In this document: positions 1-6,876 of the stretch, one piece after another
Layout of the letters: each line of letters starts with the position of its first letter
How positions within the stretch are numbered: the stretch's first letter is position 1
NCBI GenBank assembly: GCA_019689515.1
Contig: JADGHI010000008.1
Coordinates: 1 to 21,856 of the forward strand
Origin: Acetobacteraceae bacterium
Lineage (GTDB): Bacteria; Pseudomonadota; Alphaproteobacteria; Acetobacterales; Acetobacteraceae
Direction of reading: 5' to 3'
DNA: 21,856 nucleotides
The notes under the pieces: model-generated
Databases searched by the model: none
What the model saw: the letters and a program-made list of their open reading frames with translations, nothing else
What the model was told of the DNA's origin: nothing
Made by a program: the position numbers and the translations under genes

Positions 1-747
1 GGAATGGGGTATGTCGCGCGGCAGGCGCCGGACGGCTACACTATCCTCGCCACCTCCAGCGCCTATGTGGTCAATCCGAGCCTCTACCCGAACACGCCGT
101 ACGATCCGTTCCGCGACTTCGCGCCGATCGCCGAGCTCGGCGCGGCGCCGAACGTGATCGCGGTGCGGCCGGATTCAGCCTTTGCGACGCTGCCCGACCT
201 GATCGCCCATGCGCGGGCCAATCCGGGCAAGCTGAACTACACCACCTCCGGCGTCGGCACGACTCCGCACCTCGCGGCGGAGGTGTTCAAGCTGCGCACG
301 GGGATCGAAATGGAGCATGTGCCCTTCAGTGGCGCGGGGCCGGCGACGCAGGCGGTGCTCGCCGGCACGGTGCCGCTGCTCTTCGCGGCCTTCGGCTCGA
401 TCGGGCAGCAGGTGCGGGCAGGCCAGCTTCGCGTACTGGCGCAGACCGGCGCGCAGCGCATGGAGGACCTCGCCGACGTTCCGACCCTTGGCGATCTCGG
501 CATCCGCGATGCGGTGTCGGAGACCTTCCTCGCGCTCTTCGCCGTGGCGGGCACGCCGCAGCCGATCGTCGAGCGGCTGGCGAACGAGGTCGAGGGGATC
601 CTGCGCCGCCCCGCGGTCCGTGAGCGCTTTCTCCAGACAGGCACACCGGTCACCGGTGGTGGTCCCGCGGCGTTGCGTGCCCGCGTGGAGCGCGAGGTGC
701 CGATGTGGCGGGAGGTGATCCGCCAAGCCGGCATCCGGATCGGGTAG
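1..747 (+). CDS. Bug/TctC-family tripartite tricarboxylate transporter substrate-binding protein (5' end outside window)
   Basis: Partial gene: the frame is open from the first base, and the visible 248 residues begin in the middle of the fold, so roughly the first 75 residues (signal peptide and first beta-strand region) lie upstream. Family signatures are the APDGYTIL stretch, the YDPFRDFAPIAEL stretch, TTPHLAAE, and the C-terminal VPTLGDLGI and VSETFLALFAVAGTP segments. Bug proteins are periplasmic receptors that capture carboxylates or other small organic acids for TctAB-type transporters; many are orphans, and no TctA or TctB gene is visible here. It is clearly related to the second receptor at 4966-5988, with long shared blocks such as DFAPI.ELG and REVPMWR. 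It is convergent with the thiolase gene, with 22 bp between them. The substrate cannot be read from the sequence. Confidence 0.93.
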   Translation, partial: GMGYVARQAPDGYTILATSSAYVVNPSLYPNTPYDPFRDFAPIAELGAAPNVIAVRPDSAFATLPDLIAHARANPGKLNYTTSGVGTTPHLAAEVFKLRTGIEMEHVPFSGAGPATQAVLAGTVPLLFAAFGSIGQQVRAGQLRVLAQTGAQRMEDLADVPTLGDLGIRDAVSETFLALFAVAGTPQPIVERLANEVEGILRRPAVRERFLQTGTPVTGGGPAALRARVEREVPMWREVIRQAGIRIG

Positions 748-763
748 GGCGCGACGCGCGCCC
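747..763. terminator. Stem-loop between convergent receptor and thiolase genes
   Basis: A perfect 7-bp inverted repeat, GGGCGCG / CGCGCCC with loop ACG, begins at the last base of the receptor stop codon and ends 7 bp before the thiolase stop codon. The position between two convergent genes fits a bidirectional terminator. There is no T-tract on either side, so this rests on position and stem only. Confidence 0.5.
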
Positions 764-769
764 GCCCGG

Positions 770-1918
770 TCACGGCCTCTCGCGGCCGAGCACGATGGTC
801 CCGCTCGCGCCGAACATGCCGCCCACGCCGTGGCAGACGCTGATGCGCACATTCGGCACCTGCGCCGGCGCGGTGCCGCGCACCTGCCGCACGCTCTCCT
901 GCAGCGCGAACATCCCGTACATGCCGGTGTGGGTGTAGCTGAGGCCGCCGCCATTGGTGTTGACCGGCAGCTTGCCGCCAGGCGCGGTGTTGCGGTCCCA
1001 GATGAAGCGGGCTGCCTCGCCGCGCGGGACGAAGCCGAGGTCCTCCAGCCCGTAGAGCGGCAGGTGCGCAAAGGCGTCGTAGATCATGAGGTGATCCACG
1101 TCCTTGTGCGTGATGCCCGCCATGCGGAATGCCTCCGGCCCGGCGACGCGGAAGGCGCGGGAGGAGGTGAAGTCCTGCATCTGGCTCACCATCGGCGTCT
1201 CGACGCTCTCGCCGGAGCCGAGGATGTACACGGGCCGCGTCGGGAAGTCCTTTGCGCGGTCCGCGCTCGTCAGGATCAGCGCGCCGCCGCCGTCGGTGAC
1301 GAGGCAGCACTGCAGCAGGCGGAAGGGGTAGGCGATCATGCGCGAGTTCAGCACGTCCTCGACCGTGATCGGGTCGCGGAACATGGCGCGCGGGTTCTTC
1401 GCCGCCCATTCGCGCTGGATCACGGCGACCATGGCGAGCTGCTCGTGCGTCACGCCGTAGGTCTTCATGTAGCGCAGCACGGGGATGGGGAAGAGCGTCG
1501 GCGGGCCCATCGGGCCGAAGGGCATCTCGAACTGGCCGGCGAGGCTGCCGGGCTCGACCAGGCGCGGCATCGCGGCGACGCGCGAGCGCCCGCTCTCGCC
1601 ATGCGTGATCAGCACGGTGGAGCAGTAGCCGGCGTGGATCGCCGCCGCCGCGTGGCGGACATGGAGCATGAAGGAGCAGCCGCCGACGCCGGTGCCGTCC
1701 ACCCATTTCGGCGTGAGGCCGAGGTAGTGCGCGAGCATCTGCGGCCGCATCGGCCCGACGCAGGCGAGGCCGTCGATGTCCTTCGGCTTCAGCCCCGTCT
1801 CCGCCATCGCGTTCAGCGCGGCGTCAGCGTGCAGGCCGATCTCCGAGAGGTGGGGGATGACGCCGAGCTCGGTGGTCTCGGCGGCGCCGACGATGGCGAT
1901 GGAGCCGGGCGGGATCAT
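770..1918 (-). CDS. Thiolase-superfamily protein (SCP2/lipid-transfer type acetyl-CoA acetyltransferase-like)
   Basis: A 382-residue protein with the thiolase fold signatures of the SCP-x/lipid-transfer branch. A candidate nucleophile Cys81 lies in GVGGCSFMLHVRHAAAAI; His330 lies in NGGGLSYTHTG and Cys362 in SVCHGVGG, the positions of the other thiolase catalytic residues. Canonical thiolases use GHP and CxGGG instead, so this is a diverged branch. Such proteins either cleave 3-ketoacyl-CoA or, as with Ltp2 in steroid side-chain degradation, act as retro-aldolases together with a DUF35 partner. The gene starts 4 bp inside the DUF35 gene (ATGA-type overlap), which implies translational coupling and probably a physical complex. 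The substrate is unknown; function in CoA-thioester breakdown is an inference. Confidence 0.9.
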   Translation of the reverse strand: MIPPGSIAIVGAAETTELGVIPHLSEIGLHADAALNAMAETGLKPKDIDGLACVGPMRPQMLAHYLGLTPKWVDGTGVGGCSFMLHVRHAAAAIHAGYCSTVLITHGESGRSRVAAMPRLVEPGSLAGQFEMPFGPMGPPTLFPIPVLRYMKTYGVTHEQLAMVAVIQREWAAKNPRAMFRDPITVEDVLNSRMIAYPFRLLQCCLVTDGGGALILTSADRAKDFPTRPVYILGSGESVETPMVSQMQDFTSSRAFRVAGPEAFRMAGITHKDVDHLMIYDAFAHLPLYGLEDLGFVPRGEAARFIWDRNTAPGGKLPVNTNGGGLSYTHTGMYGMFALQESVRQVRGTAPAQVPNVRISVCHGVGGMFGASGTIVLGRERP

Positions 1919-2340
1919 CGGGAAGCGGCGTCCTTGGCGGGGCGGAACAGCGGCAGGGTGATGGTGTCGTCCATCGGCACGAAGACGGCCTCGAGTGGCA
2001 TGTCGAGGACCAGGGCTTCCGGCGTCTGCGGGCAGTCCACGATGTTGGTCATCATCCGCGGGCCTTCCTCCAGCTCCACCACGGCGATGGCGTAGGGCGG
2101 CGTGAAGCCGGGCACGGGACGGTGATGGATGACGTAGCTGTAAAGGCGCGCGCGGCCGCTGGCGACGAAGACCTCGACCTTGCGCGAGCCACAGGTGGGG
2201 CAGAAGGGACGCGGCGGGAAGTAGGGCTTCGCGCAGTCGGTGCAGCGCTGCAGGCGGATCTCGCCGGCGCGCGTGCCGTCCCAGAAGTGCTTCGTCTCGG
2301 GCGTGGGTTCGGGCCGTGCGCGGCCGGGCGGCAGGGTCAT
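1915..2340 (-). CDS. Zn-ribbon/OB-fold DUF35-family protein, partner of the thiolase
   Basis: A 141-residue protein, the usual size for this family. The N-terminal rubredoxin-like zinc ribbon has four cysteines, Cys33, Cys36, Cys47 and Cys50 (CTDC and CPTC), followed by an OB-fold that contains the conserved Tyr-rich stretch YSYVIHHRPVPGF. DUF35 proteins are non-catalytic partners of thiolase-like enzymes; in the archaeal HMG-CoA synthase/thiolase complex and the Ltp2/ChsH2 aldolase they channel or position the acyl-CoA. Its 3' end overlaps the thiolase start by 4 bp. A GGAG ribosome-binding site lies about 10 bases before the ATG. It follows the TetR gene after a 30-bp gap, so a TetR-DUF35-thiolase operon is likely. 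Confidence 0.92.
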   Translation of the reverse strand: MTLPPGRARPEPTPETKHFWDGTRAGEIRLQRCTDCAKPYFPPRPFCPTCGSRKVEVFVASGRARLYSYVIHHRPVPGFTPPYAIAVVELEEGPRMMTNIVDCPQTPEALVLDMPLEAVFVPMDDTITLPLFRPAKDAASR

Positions 2341-2370
2341 GGGCCGGATGCTCCTGTCAGTGAAAGCGCC

Positions 2371-3012
2371 TCACGCCGGTGCCGACAGGCCGGCGCAGAG
2401 GAACGGCACGATCTGTTCCACCGCGGTCTCGAAATCGCCGGAGTCGCAGGCGCCGCCCGACATCGCCTCCAGCCGCCCGGTGCGCAGCAGCGTGTAGCGG
2501 TAGGCACCCATCATGAAGTAGAGGCGCCAGTACAGCGTCTCCGGCGGAAGGTGCGGCAGGGCGCGGCGGAAGGCCTCAGTGTAGGCGAGGGTGGTCGCGT
2601 CGTAGACCTGGCTCAGCACCTCGCGCGCGATGTCGTCCGGTTCCGTGTGCAGGCGCGCGTGCATGCCCATGCTGGCGCGGCCCTCGGGTGTGCGGTTGTT
2701 GAGCATGAAGGGAACGACGAAGGCGCGCACCAGCACCTCGAGCGGGATGTCGCCCTTGGGCCAGCGTGCCTGGGCCTCCTCCAGCGCACGGCGGCGGGCC
2801 TCGGTCACGGGTTCCGCGCCGCGGCGGTAGGCGGCGATGAAGAGGTCGCGCTTCGATCCGAAGTAGTAGTGGAGCTGCGCGAGGTTCACGCCAGCCCTCT
2901 GCGCGATGGCGCGGGTGGAGGTGGCGGCGTAGCCCTGCTCGGCGAACAGGATCTGGGCGACGGCGAGGATGCGGTCGCGCACGCTCGGTGCCGTTTCGGC
3001 GCTCGCGTTCAC
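2371..3012 (-). CDS. TetR/AcrR-family transcriptional regulator
   Basis: A 213-residue repressor-type protein starting at a GTG. The N-terminal helix-turn-helix spans about residues 12-58, with the typical TSTRAIAQRAGVNLAQLHYY core followed by FGSKRDLF. The remaining residues form the ligand-binding helical domain, which carries no recognisable ligand motif. The GTG at 3012 was chosen because GGAAAGGGG sits at ribosome-binding distance. The frame is open far upstream, but an earlier ATG at 3060 has no such site and would place a candidate operator (3041-3056) inside the gene. It is the first gene of a minus-strand operon with DUF35 and thiolase and is divergent from the acyl-CoA-dehydrogenase-like gene, the classic layout for a local regulator controlling both units. 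Confidence 0.92.
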   Translation of the reverse strand: MNASAETAPSVRDRILAVAQILFAEQGYAATSTRAIAQRAGVNLAQLHYYFGSKRDLFIAAYRRGAEPVTEARRRALEEAQARWPKGDIPLEVLVRAFVVPFMLNNRTPEGRASMGMHARLHTEPDDIAREVLSQVYDATTLAYTEAFRRALPHLPPETLYWRLYFMMGAYRYTLLRTGRLEAMSGGACDSGDFETAVEQIVPFLCAGLSAPA

Positions 3013-3040
3013 CCCGTTCGTCCCCTTTCCCTGCCGGCCC

Positions 3041-3056
3041 GATCGTGTGCACGACC
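3041..3056. promoter_or_regulatory. Candidate TetR operator (imperfect palindrome)
   Basis: The sequence contains TCGTG-TG-CACGA (3043-3054), with a further G/C pair at 3041/3056 after one mismatch. It lies about 30 bp upstream of the TetR GTG start, in the divergent intergenic region. Operator function is inferred from symmetry and position only; short palindromes are common in DNA this GC-rich. Confidence 0.3.
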
Positions 3057-3167
3057 GCATGATGGCAACGTTAGTCGGCGGGGGGAGGGCGCACAATGCG
3101 CGGCGCCGGCCTGCGAGCATGCGGGACGGTGTGGGGGAACGGCTCTGGCCGCGTCTGCCCCCACGGC

Positions 3168-3197
3168 TTGACAAGCGGGCGAGGGCCGTCCGAATGT
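3168..3197 (+). promoter_or_regulatory. Possible promoter for the flavoprotein-VOC unit
   Basis: A perfect TTGACA hexamer (3168-3173) stands out in this GC-rich intergenic DNA. The best -10 candidate 18 bp further on is GAATGT (3192-3197), which is weak. It lies about 90 bp before the flavoprotein start. The -35 match is real, but promoter function is inferred. Confidence 0.3.
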
Positions 3198-3286
3198 TTG
3201 GTCGGTCGTCTGATCCAGCCTCCGGAAGCCGCCAACCCCGGCGGTTCGCCGGCGGGCGTGCGACGCAGGGAGGGCAGGACGAAAAA

Positions 3287-4510
3287 ATGAGCGCCGCACG
3301 CGATCTCGCCGGTTCCACGGCTTCCTCGGCAACGACGGCCGCGGCCGCGCGGCCACATGCCCTGGCGCGCACCCGTGCGCTCCTCCCCATGATCGAGGCC
3401 GCCGCGCCGCGCATCGAGGCGGACCGGCGCCTGCCCCCGGATCTGCTCGCCGCGCTGCATGAGAATGCGCTGTTCCGCACCCTGCTTCCGCGCGACCTCG
3501 GCGGCGACGAGCTCCCGCCCCATGAGTATGTGCGCATCACCGAGGCGGTCGCGAGCGCAGACGCCTCCACCGCCTGGTGCATCGGCCAGGCCTCCGGCTG
3601 CTCGATGGCCGCGGCCTACATGCGGCCGGAGATCGCGCGCGAGATCTGGGGCCCGCCGAATGCCGTCGTCGCCTGGGGCGCGCAGTATGGCGACGCCATC
3701 GCGGTGCCGGTCCCGGGCGGCTACCGCGTCACCGGCACCTGGCACTTCGCAAGCGGCGGACACCACGCCACCTGGTTCGGCGGCCACTGCCATGTGCGCG
3801 AGCCGGACGGGTCGCTGCGCGTTGACGCGGACGGGGTGCCGATCGAGCGCACCATGATGTTCCCCGCCAGCACGGCGCCGCTCAAGGATGTCTGGCGCGT
3901 CGTCGGCCTGCGCGGCACGGGCAGCGACACCTATTCGGTCAAGGATCTGTTCGTGCCCGAGGAGTACTCGGTCGGGCGCGACCTGCTGGAGGAGCGGGTG
4001 CTTCCCAACCCGCTCTACAAGTTCACCTCCACCCACATCTATTGCTCGGGCTTCGCGGGCGTCGCGCTCGGCATCGCGCGCGGCATGCTCGATGCGCTGA
4101 TCGCACTGGCGCGGGAGAAGAAGCCGCGCATCACCCGCCGCCTGCTGCGCGACAGCGAGGTGCTGCGCCACCAGATCGCCGAGTGCGAGGCCAAGCTCCG
4201 CTCCGCCCGCGCCTTCCTGCTCGAGGCACTGCGCGAAGCGTGGGAGGAGGCCGAGCGCGGCGAGGAGCTGTCGCTCGAGCGGCGGGTGATGATCCGCCTC
4301 GCCTCCACCTCCGCCATCCACCGCGCCAAGGAGGTGGCCGAGGTTGCCTACCACGAGGCAGGGGCCACGGCGATCTTCGAGAGCAACCCGTTCGAGCGCC
4401 GCATGCGCGACATGCACGCCGCGGCACAGCAGCTCCAGGGCCGCACCGCGCATATCGAGCTGTGTGGCCAGTACTTCGTGGGGCTCCAGCCGCGCATGCG
4501 GTTCCTGTGA
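3287..4510 (+). CDS. Acyl-CoA-dehydrogenase-fold flavoprotein (possible group D flavin monooxygenase)
   Basis: A 407-residue protein with the three ACAD regions: N-terminal helical (ADRRLPPDLLAALHE), middle beta (GGYRVTGTWHFASG, then GLRGTGSDTYSVKDLFVPE) and C-terminal helical (RDMHAAAQQLQGRTAHIELCG). The WHFASG and GLRGTGS pattern, and the lack of an obvious ACAD catalytic Glu, fit the HsaA/HpaB-like oxygenase branch at least as well as true dehydrogenases. The ATG at 3287 was chosen because AGGGAGGGCAGG precedes it; the frame is open further upstream through non-homologous sequence. It is 31 bp from the VOC gene and divergent from TetR. If it is an oxygenase, a flavin reductase must be encoded elsewhere, since none is visible here. 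Oxygenase versus dehydrogenase is undecided. Confidence 0.9.
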   Translation: MSAARDLAGSTASSATTAAAARPHALARTRALLPMIEAAAPRIEADRRLPPDLLAALHENALFRTLLPRDLGGDELPPHEYVRITEAVASADASTAWCIGQASGCSMAAAYMRPEIAREIWGPPNAVVAWGAQYGDAIAVPVPGGYRVTGTWHFASGGHHATWFGGHCHVREPDGSLRVDADGVPIERTMMFPASTAPLKDVWRVVGLRGTGSDTYSVKDLFVPEEYSVGRDLLEERVLPNPLYKFTSTHIYCSGFAGVALGIARGMLDALIALAREKKPRITRRLLRDSEVLRHQIAECEAKLRSARAFLLEALREAWEEAERGEELSLERRVMIRLASTSAIHRAKEVAEVAYHEAGATAIFESNPFERRMRDMHAAAQQLQGRTAHIELCGQYFVGLQPRMRFL

Positions 4511-4541
4511 CGCGGAAGACGAGGGGAGGGAGGGGGTCGAA

Positions 4542-4946
4542 ATGGGCCTTAACGCGCTGAACCATTACACAATCCGGCCGGCGGACCTGGAGCGGACGAA
4601 GGACTTCTACGTGCAGGTCCTCGGCCTCGAGGTCGGCTACCGCCCGCCGCTCGCCTTCCCGGGCTACTGGCTCTATTGCGGCGGGCAGCCGACGGTGCAC
4701 CTGATCGGGCCGCGCGCCCAGGACGAGGGCAAGCCGCCGCGCAAGCCGAGCGAGACGGGGCTGCTCGACCACATCGCCTTCTCCTGCACGGGCCTGAAGG
4801 AGATGCGCGAGCGGCTGCGCAAGCATGACATCAAGCATGAGGAGCGGGTGATCCCGCGCGACCGGCAGACGCAGATCTTCCTCTACGACCCGGACGGCAT
4901 CGCGGTGGAGCTGAACTTCCCGCCGGAGGAGACGACCGCGGCCTGA
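4542..4946 (+). CDS. VOC-family (glyoxalase/extradiol dioxygenase superfamily) metalloprotein
   Basis: A 134-residue, single-domain vicinal oxygen chelate protein with two beta-alpha-beta-beta-beta modules. Likely metal ligands are His8 (LNHYTI), His77 (LLDHIAF) and Glu123 (GIAVELNF), matching the family's His/His/Glu set. The LYDPDGIAVELNF ending is typical of glyoxalase/fosfomycin-resistance/dioxygenase types. A GGGAGGGAGGGGG ribosome-binding region precedes the ATG. It follows the flavoprotein gene after 31 bp, so the two are probably co-transcribed. Pairing a monooxygenase-like enzyme with a VOC protein is familiar from aromatic ring degradation, but this protein is shorter than ring-cleaving dioxygenases. 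It could equally be an isomerase, epimerase or lyase. Confidence 0.9.
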   Translation: MGLNALNHYTIRPADLERTKDFYVQVLGLEVGYRPPLAFPGYWLYCGGQPTVHLIGPRAQDEGKPPRKPSETGLLDHIAFSCTGLKEMRERLRKHDIKHEERVIPRDRQTQIFLYDPDGIAVELNFPPEETTAA

Positions 4947-4956
4947 GCCGAGGCCG
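4939..4956. terminator. Stem-loop over the VOC stop codon
   Basis: CGGCCT / AGGCCG with a 6-nt loop spans the VOC stop codon, just before the convergent receptor gene. The stem is only 6 bp and there is no T-tract, so this is a weak terminator call. Confidence 0.35.
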
Positions 4957-4965
4957 TCCTGCCCG

Positions 4966-5988
4966 CTAGCCCTGCATCGGAATCCCAGCGCGCTGGATCA
5001 GGTCGCGCCACATCGGCACCTCGCGCGCGACCCGCTCCGCCAGGCCCTCCGGGCCATTGGCGCGGATGCCGAAACCGGCATTGAGGAGCCGTGTGCGCGT
5101 CGTCGGCTCGTTCAGCACGGCGGTGGTTTCGCGCGCCAGGCGCTCGATGACCGGAGCGGGCGTGCCCGCGGGGGCGAAGAGGCCCTGGAAGGTCTCCGAG
5201 ACGAAGCCCGGATAGCCCAGCTCCAGCATCGTCGGCACCTCGGGCAGGTCGTGCCAGCGTTGCTCTCCGGTGACCGCGAGGGCGCGCAGCGCGCCGGAGC
5301 GGATGTGCGGATGCGCCGGCGGCAGCGCGGTGACGCCGACGGGCGTGGTGCCGCTGAGCAGGGACTGGATCGCGAGGGCGGCGCTGTTGTGCGGGACCTG
5401 CACGAACTCGATGCCGGCGCGGAGCTGCAGCAGCTCCGCTGTCAGGTGCGGCGTGGAGCCGATGCCGGGATTGGCCAAATTGAGCTTCTCCGGCGTCGCC
5501 TTCGCCTTGGCGATCAGCTCCTCGATCGAGCCGAGGCCGGAAGCGGGATGCGCGAGCACGACGTTCGGAGAGGTGCCGAGCTCGGTGATCGGCGCGAAGT
5601 CGCGGATCGGATCGTAGCCCGGATTGCGGAACAGGCTGACGTTGACGACGAAGCCGGTGGAGGTGACGAGCAGCGTGTAGCCGTCCGGCGCGGCCCGCGC
5701 GACATGGGCGACGCCGACATTGCCGCCCCCGCCGACGCGGTTCTCCACCACCACGGGCTGGCCGAGCGCGCCGTTCAACCCATTCGCGACAACGCGGCCC
5801 ATCACGTCGGTCGGCCCCCCCGGCCCGAAGGGGACGACGATGCGCACGGCGCGGTTGGGATACAGGGGGGCCTGAGCGGGTGCTTCACCCGGCGCGGCGC
5901 CAAGAGCGGCGCCACCGGCGAGCAGCGCGGCGAAGTCACGGCGTCGCAACAGAGCCGCACCGGTGCGGCGCAGCGGCGTGGTGGACAT
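4966..5988 (-). CDS. Bug/TctC-family substrate-binding protein with Tat-like signal
   Basis: A complete 340-residue receptor, the usual family length. The N-terminus has LLRRRDFAALLAGGAALGAA followed by a small-residue AQA site, a twin-arginine-like export signal. The mature part opens with YPNRAVRIVVPFGPGGPTDVMGR and contains the APDGYTLL and YDPIRDFAPITELG family stretches. The ATG at 5988 is preceded by GGGAGGA; the longer upstream frame is not homologous. It is a close paralogue of the receptor at the left edge. No transporter membrane subunits are nearby, so it is an orphan receptor that probably serves a distant TctAB or acts in sensing. It is convergent with the VOC gene. Confidence 0.95.
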   Translation of the reverse strand: MSTTPLRRTGAALLRRRDFAALLAGGAALGAAPGEAPAQAPLYPNRAVRIVVPFGPGGPTDVMGRVVANGLNGALGQPVVVENRVGGGGNVGVAHVARAAPDGYTLLVTSTGFVVNVSLFRNPGYDPIRDFAPITELGTSPNVVLAHPASGLGSIEELIAKAKATPEKLNLANPGIGSTPHLTAELLQLRAGIEFVQVPHNSAALAIQSLLSGTTPVGVTALPPAHPHIRSGALRALAVTGEQRWHDLPEVPTMLELGYPGFVSETFQGLFAPAGTPAPVIERLARETTAVLNEPTTRTRLLNAGFGIRANGPEGLAERVAREVPMWRDLIQRAGIPMQG

Positions 5989-6128
5989 CGCTTGGCGTTC
6001 CTCCCTGCGGCGCCCGTGGGGCGGGCGACAATCGCGCCGAGGATGCGGAGCCGGCGCGAAGCGAGTCAAGCAAACATGCGGCAGGCGCGGACGCGGCTGC
6101 CGTTGACCATCCCCGTGCCGCGGGGCCC

Positions 6129-6148
6129 CCTTCGCTTCACCACGAAGG
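6129..6148. repeat. CCTTCG/CGAAGG inverted repeat, copy 1
   Basis: Perfect 6-bp arms (6129-6134 and 6143-6148) around an 8-nt spacer. It shares its arms with the copy at 6285-6300. Confidence 0.45.
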
Positions 6149-6284
6149 AGCACGAGGAGAGCACCATGGACGGTGGAGCCGTGCTGGTGCAGGCTGCGTG
6201 CTCTTTCGCCATGCGGCCGATCCGTGCCGTTCCCGCTGCGGTGGGCTGAGCCGAGGCGCGCATTGACGCCGGAAGCGCGATACA

Positions 6285-6300
6285 CCTTCGTGCGCGAAGG
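6285..6300. repeat. CCTTCG/CGAAGG inverted repeat, copy 2
   Basis: Perfect 6-bp arms around a TGCG tetraloop, about 70 bp upstream of the CinA-like start codon. It could form in the leader RNA, but there is no T-tract. Confidence 0.45.
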
Positions 6301-6372
6301 GGCGCGTTGCCCGGCGTGGATCGCCCGCGCCGCAATCGCCCAGCCGCAGTGACCGAGTGAGGAGCCGTTCCA

Positions 6373-6876
6373 ATGGAAACCCTGCTGCCCCGCGCCGCGA
6401 AGGCCGCCACGCTGCTCAAGGCGCGTGGAGAGACGCTCGCCGTGGCGGAGTCCTCGACCGGCGGGCTGATCTCCGCCGCGCTGCTCGCCCAGCCAGGTGC
6501 CTCGGCCTATTTCCGCGGTGGCGGCGTCATCTATACGCGCCAGGCGCGCGCCGGGCTGCTCGGCATCGGGGATGCCGACCTCGCCGGCTTCCGTCCCTCG
6601 ACCGAGCGCTACGCCGCGCTGCTCGCTGAACGTGCGCGGGAGCGGATCGCGGACAGTCACTGGGGCCTTGGCGAGACCGGGGCGACCGGGCCGACCGGCA
6701 ATCGCTACGGCGACGCCGCCGGGCATAGCTGCATCGCTGTCGCCGGACTTGGCGGGACGCGTGCGATCACTCTCGAGACCGGCAGCGCCGATCGCATCGC
6801 CAACATGCGCGCCTTCGCGGCGGCAGCGCTGGACCTGTTGATCGAGATGCTTGAGGCGGCGCCGCCGCGTTCCTGA
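6373..6876 (+). CDS. Stand-alone CinA C-terminal-domain protein (NMN amidohydrolase-like, divergent)
   Basis: A 167-residue protein covering only the CinA C-terminal domain, the length typical of PncC-type proteins. Known members deamidate nicotinamide mononucleotide to nicotinate mononucleotide in NAD salvage. The AESSTGGLIS motif (residues 26-35, with candidate catalytic Ser27/28) and GGVIYT (50-55) are clear. Two positions differ from the textbook family: the usual YSNEAK becomes YTRQAR, so the conserved Lys is Arg59, and the GIAGP loop becomes GATGPTGNRYGD. Enzyme activity is therefore uncertain; it may belong to a distinct subgroup. GAGGAG precedes the ATG. It stands alone, with large gaps on both sides. 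Confidence 0.85.
   Translation: METLLPRAAKAATLLKARGETLAVAESSTGGLISAALLAQPGASAYFRGGGVIYTRQARAGLLGIGDADLAGFRPSTERYAALLAERARERIADSHWGLGETGATGPTGNRYGDAAGHSCIAVAGLGGTRAITLETGSADRIANMRAFAAAALDLLIEMLEAAPPRS

Larger units (their letters stand above)
5989..6372. other. 384-bp divergent intergenic region with two similar inverted repeats
   Basis: This region separates the receptor from the CinA-like gene, which are divergently transcribed. It holds two perfect 6-bp stem-loops built from the same arms, CCTTCG...CGAAGG: one at 6129-6148 (8-nt loop) and one at 6285-6300 (4-nt loop). The sequence around the first (TTCACCACGAAGGAGCACGA) resembles the short CACGAAGG-type dispersed intergenic repeat I associate with several proteobacterial genomes. 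I see no convincing coding sequence or strong promoter hexamer pair. Confidence 0.5.

Noticed and set aside
2969..3286. Upstream extension of the flavoprotein frame to 513 residues
   Set aside because: It runs antisense over the TetR start and through the control region, and the ACAD homology begins only after the ATG at 3287.
3013..3582. Upstream extension of the TetR frame to 403 residues
   Set aside because: The extra residues are Ser/Arg/Ala-rich, overlap the divergent flavoprotein gene and lack a domain; the GTG at 3012 gives normal TetR length and has a ribosome-binding site.
5989..6726. N-terminal extension of the second Bug receptor up to 586 residues
   Set aside because: The extension lacks homology and runs through the divergent CinA-like gene; the ATG at 5988 has a GGGAGGA site and starts a proper export signal.
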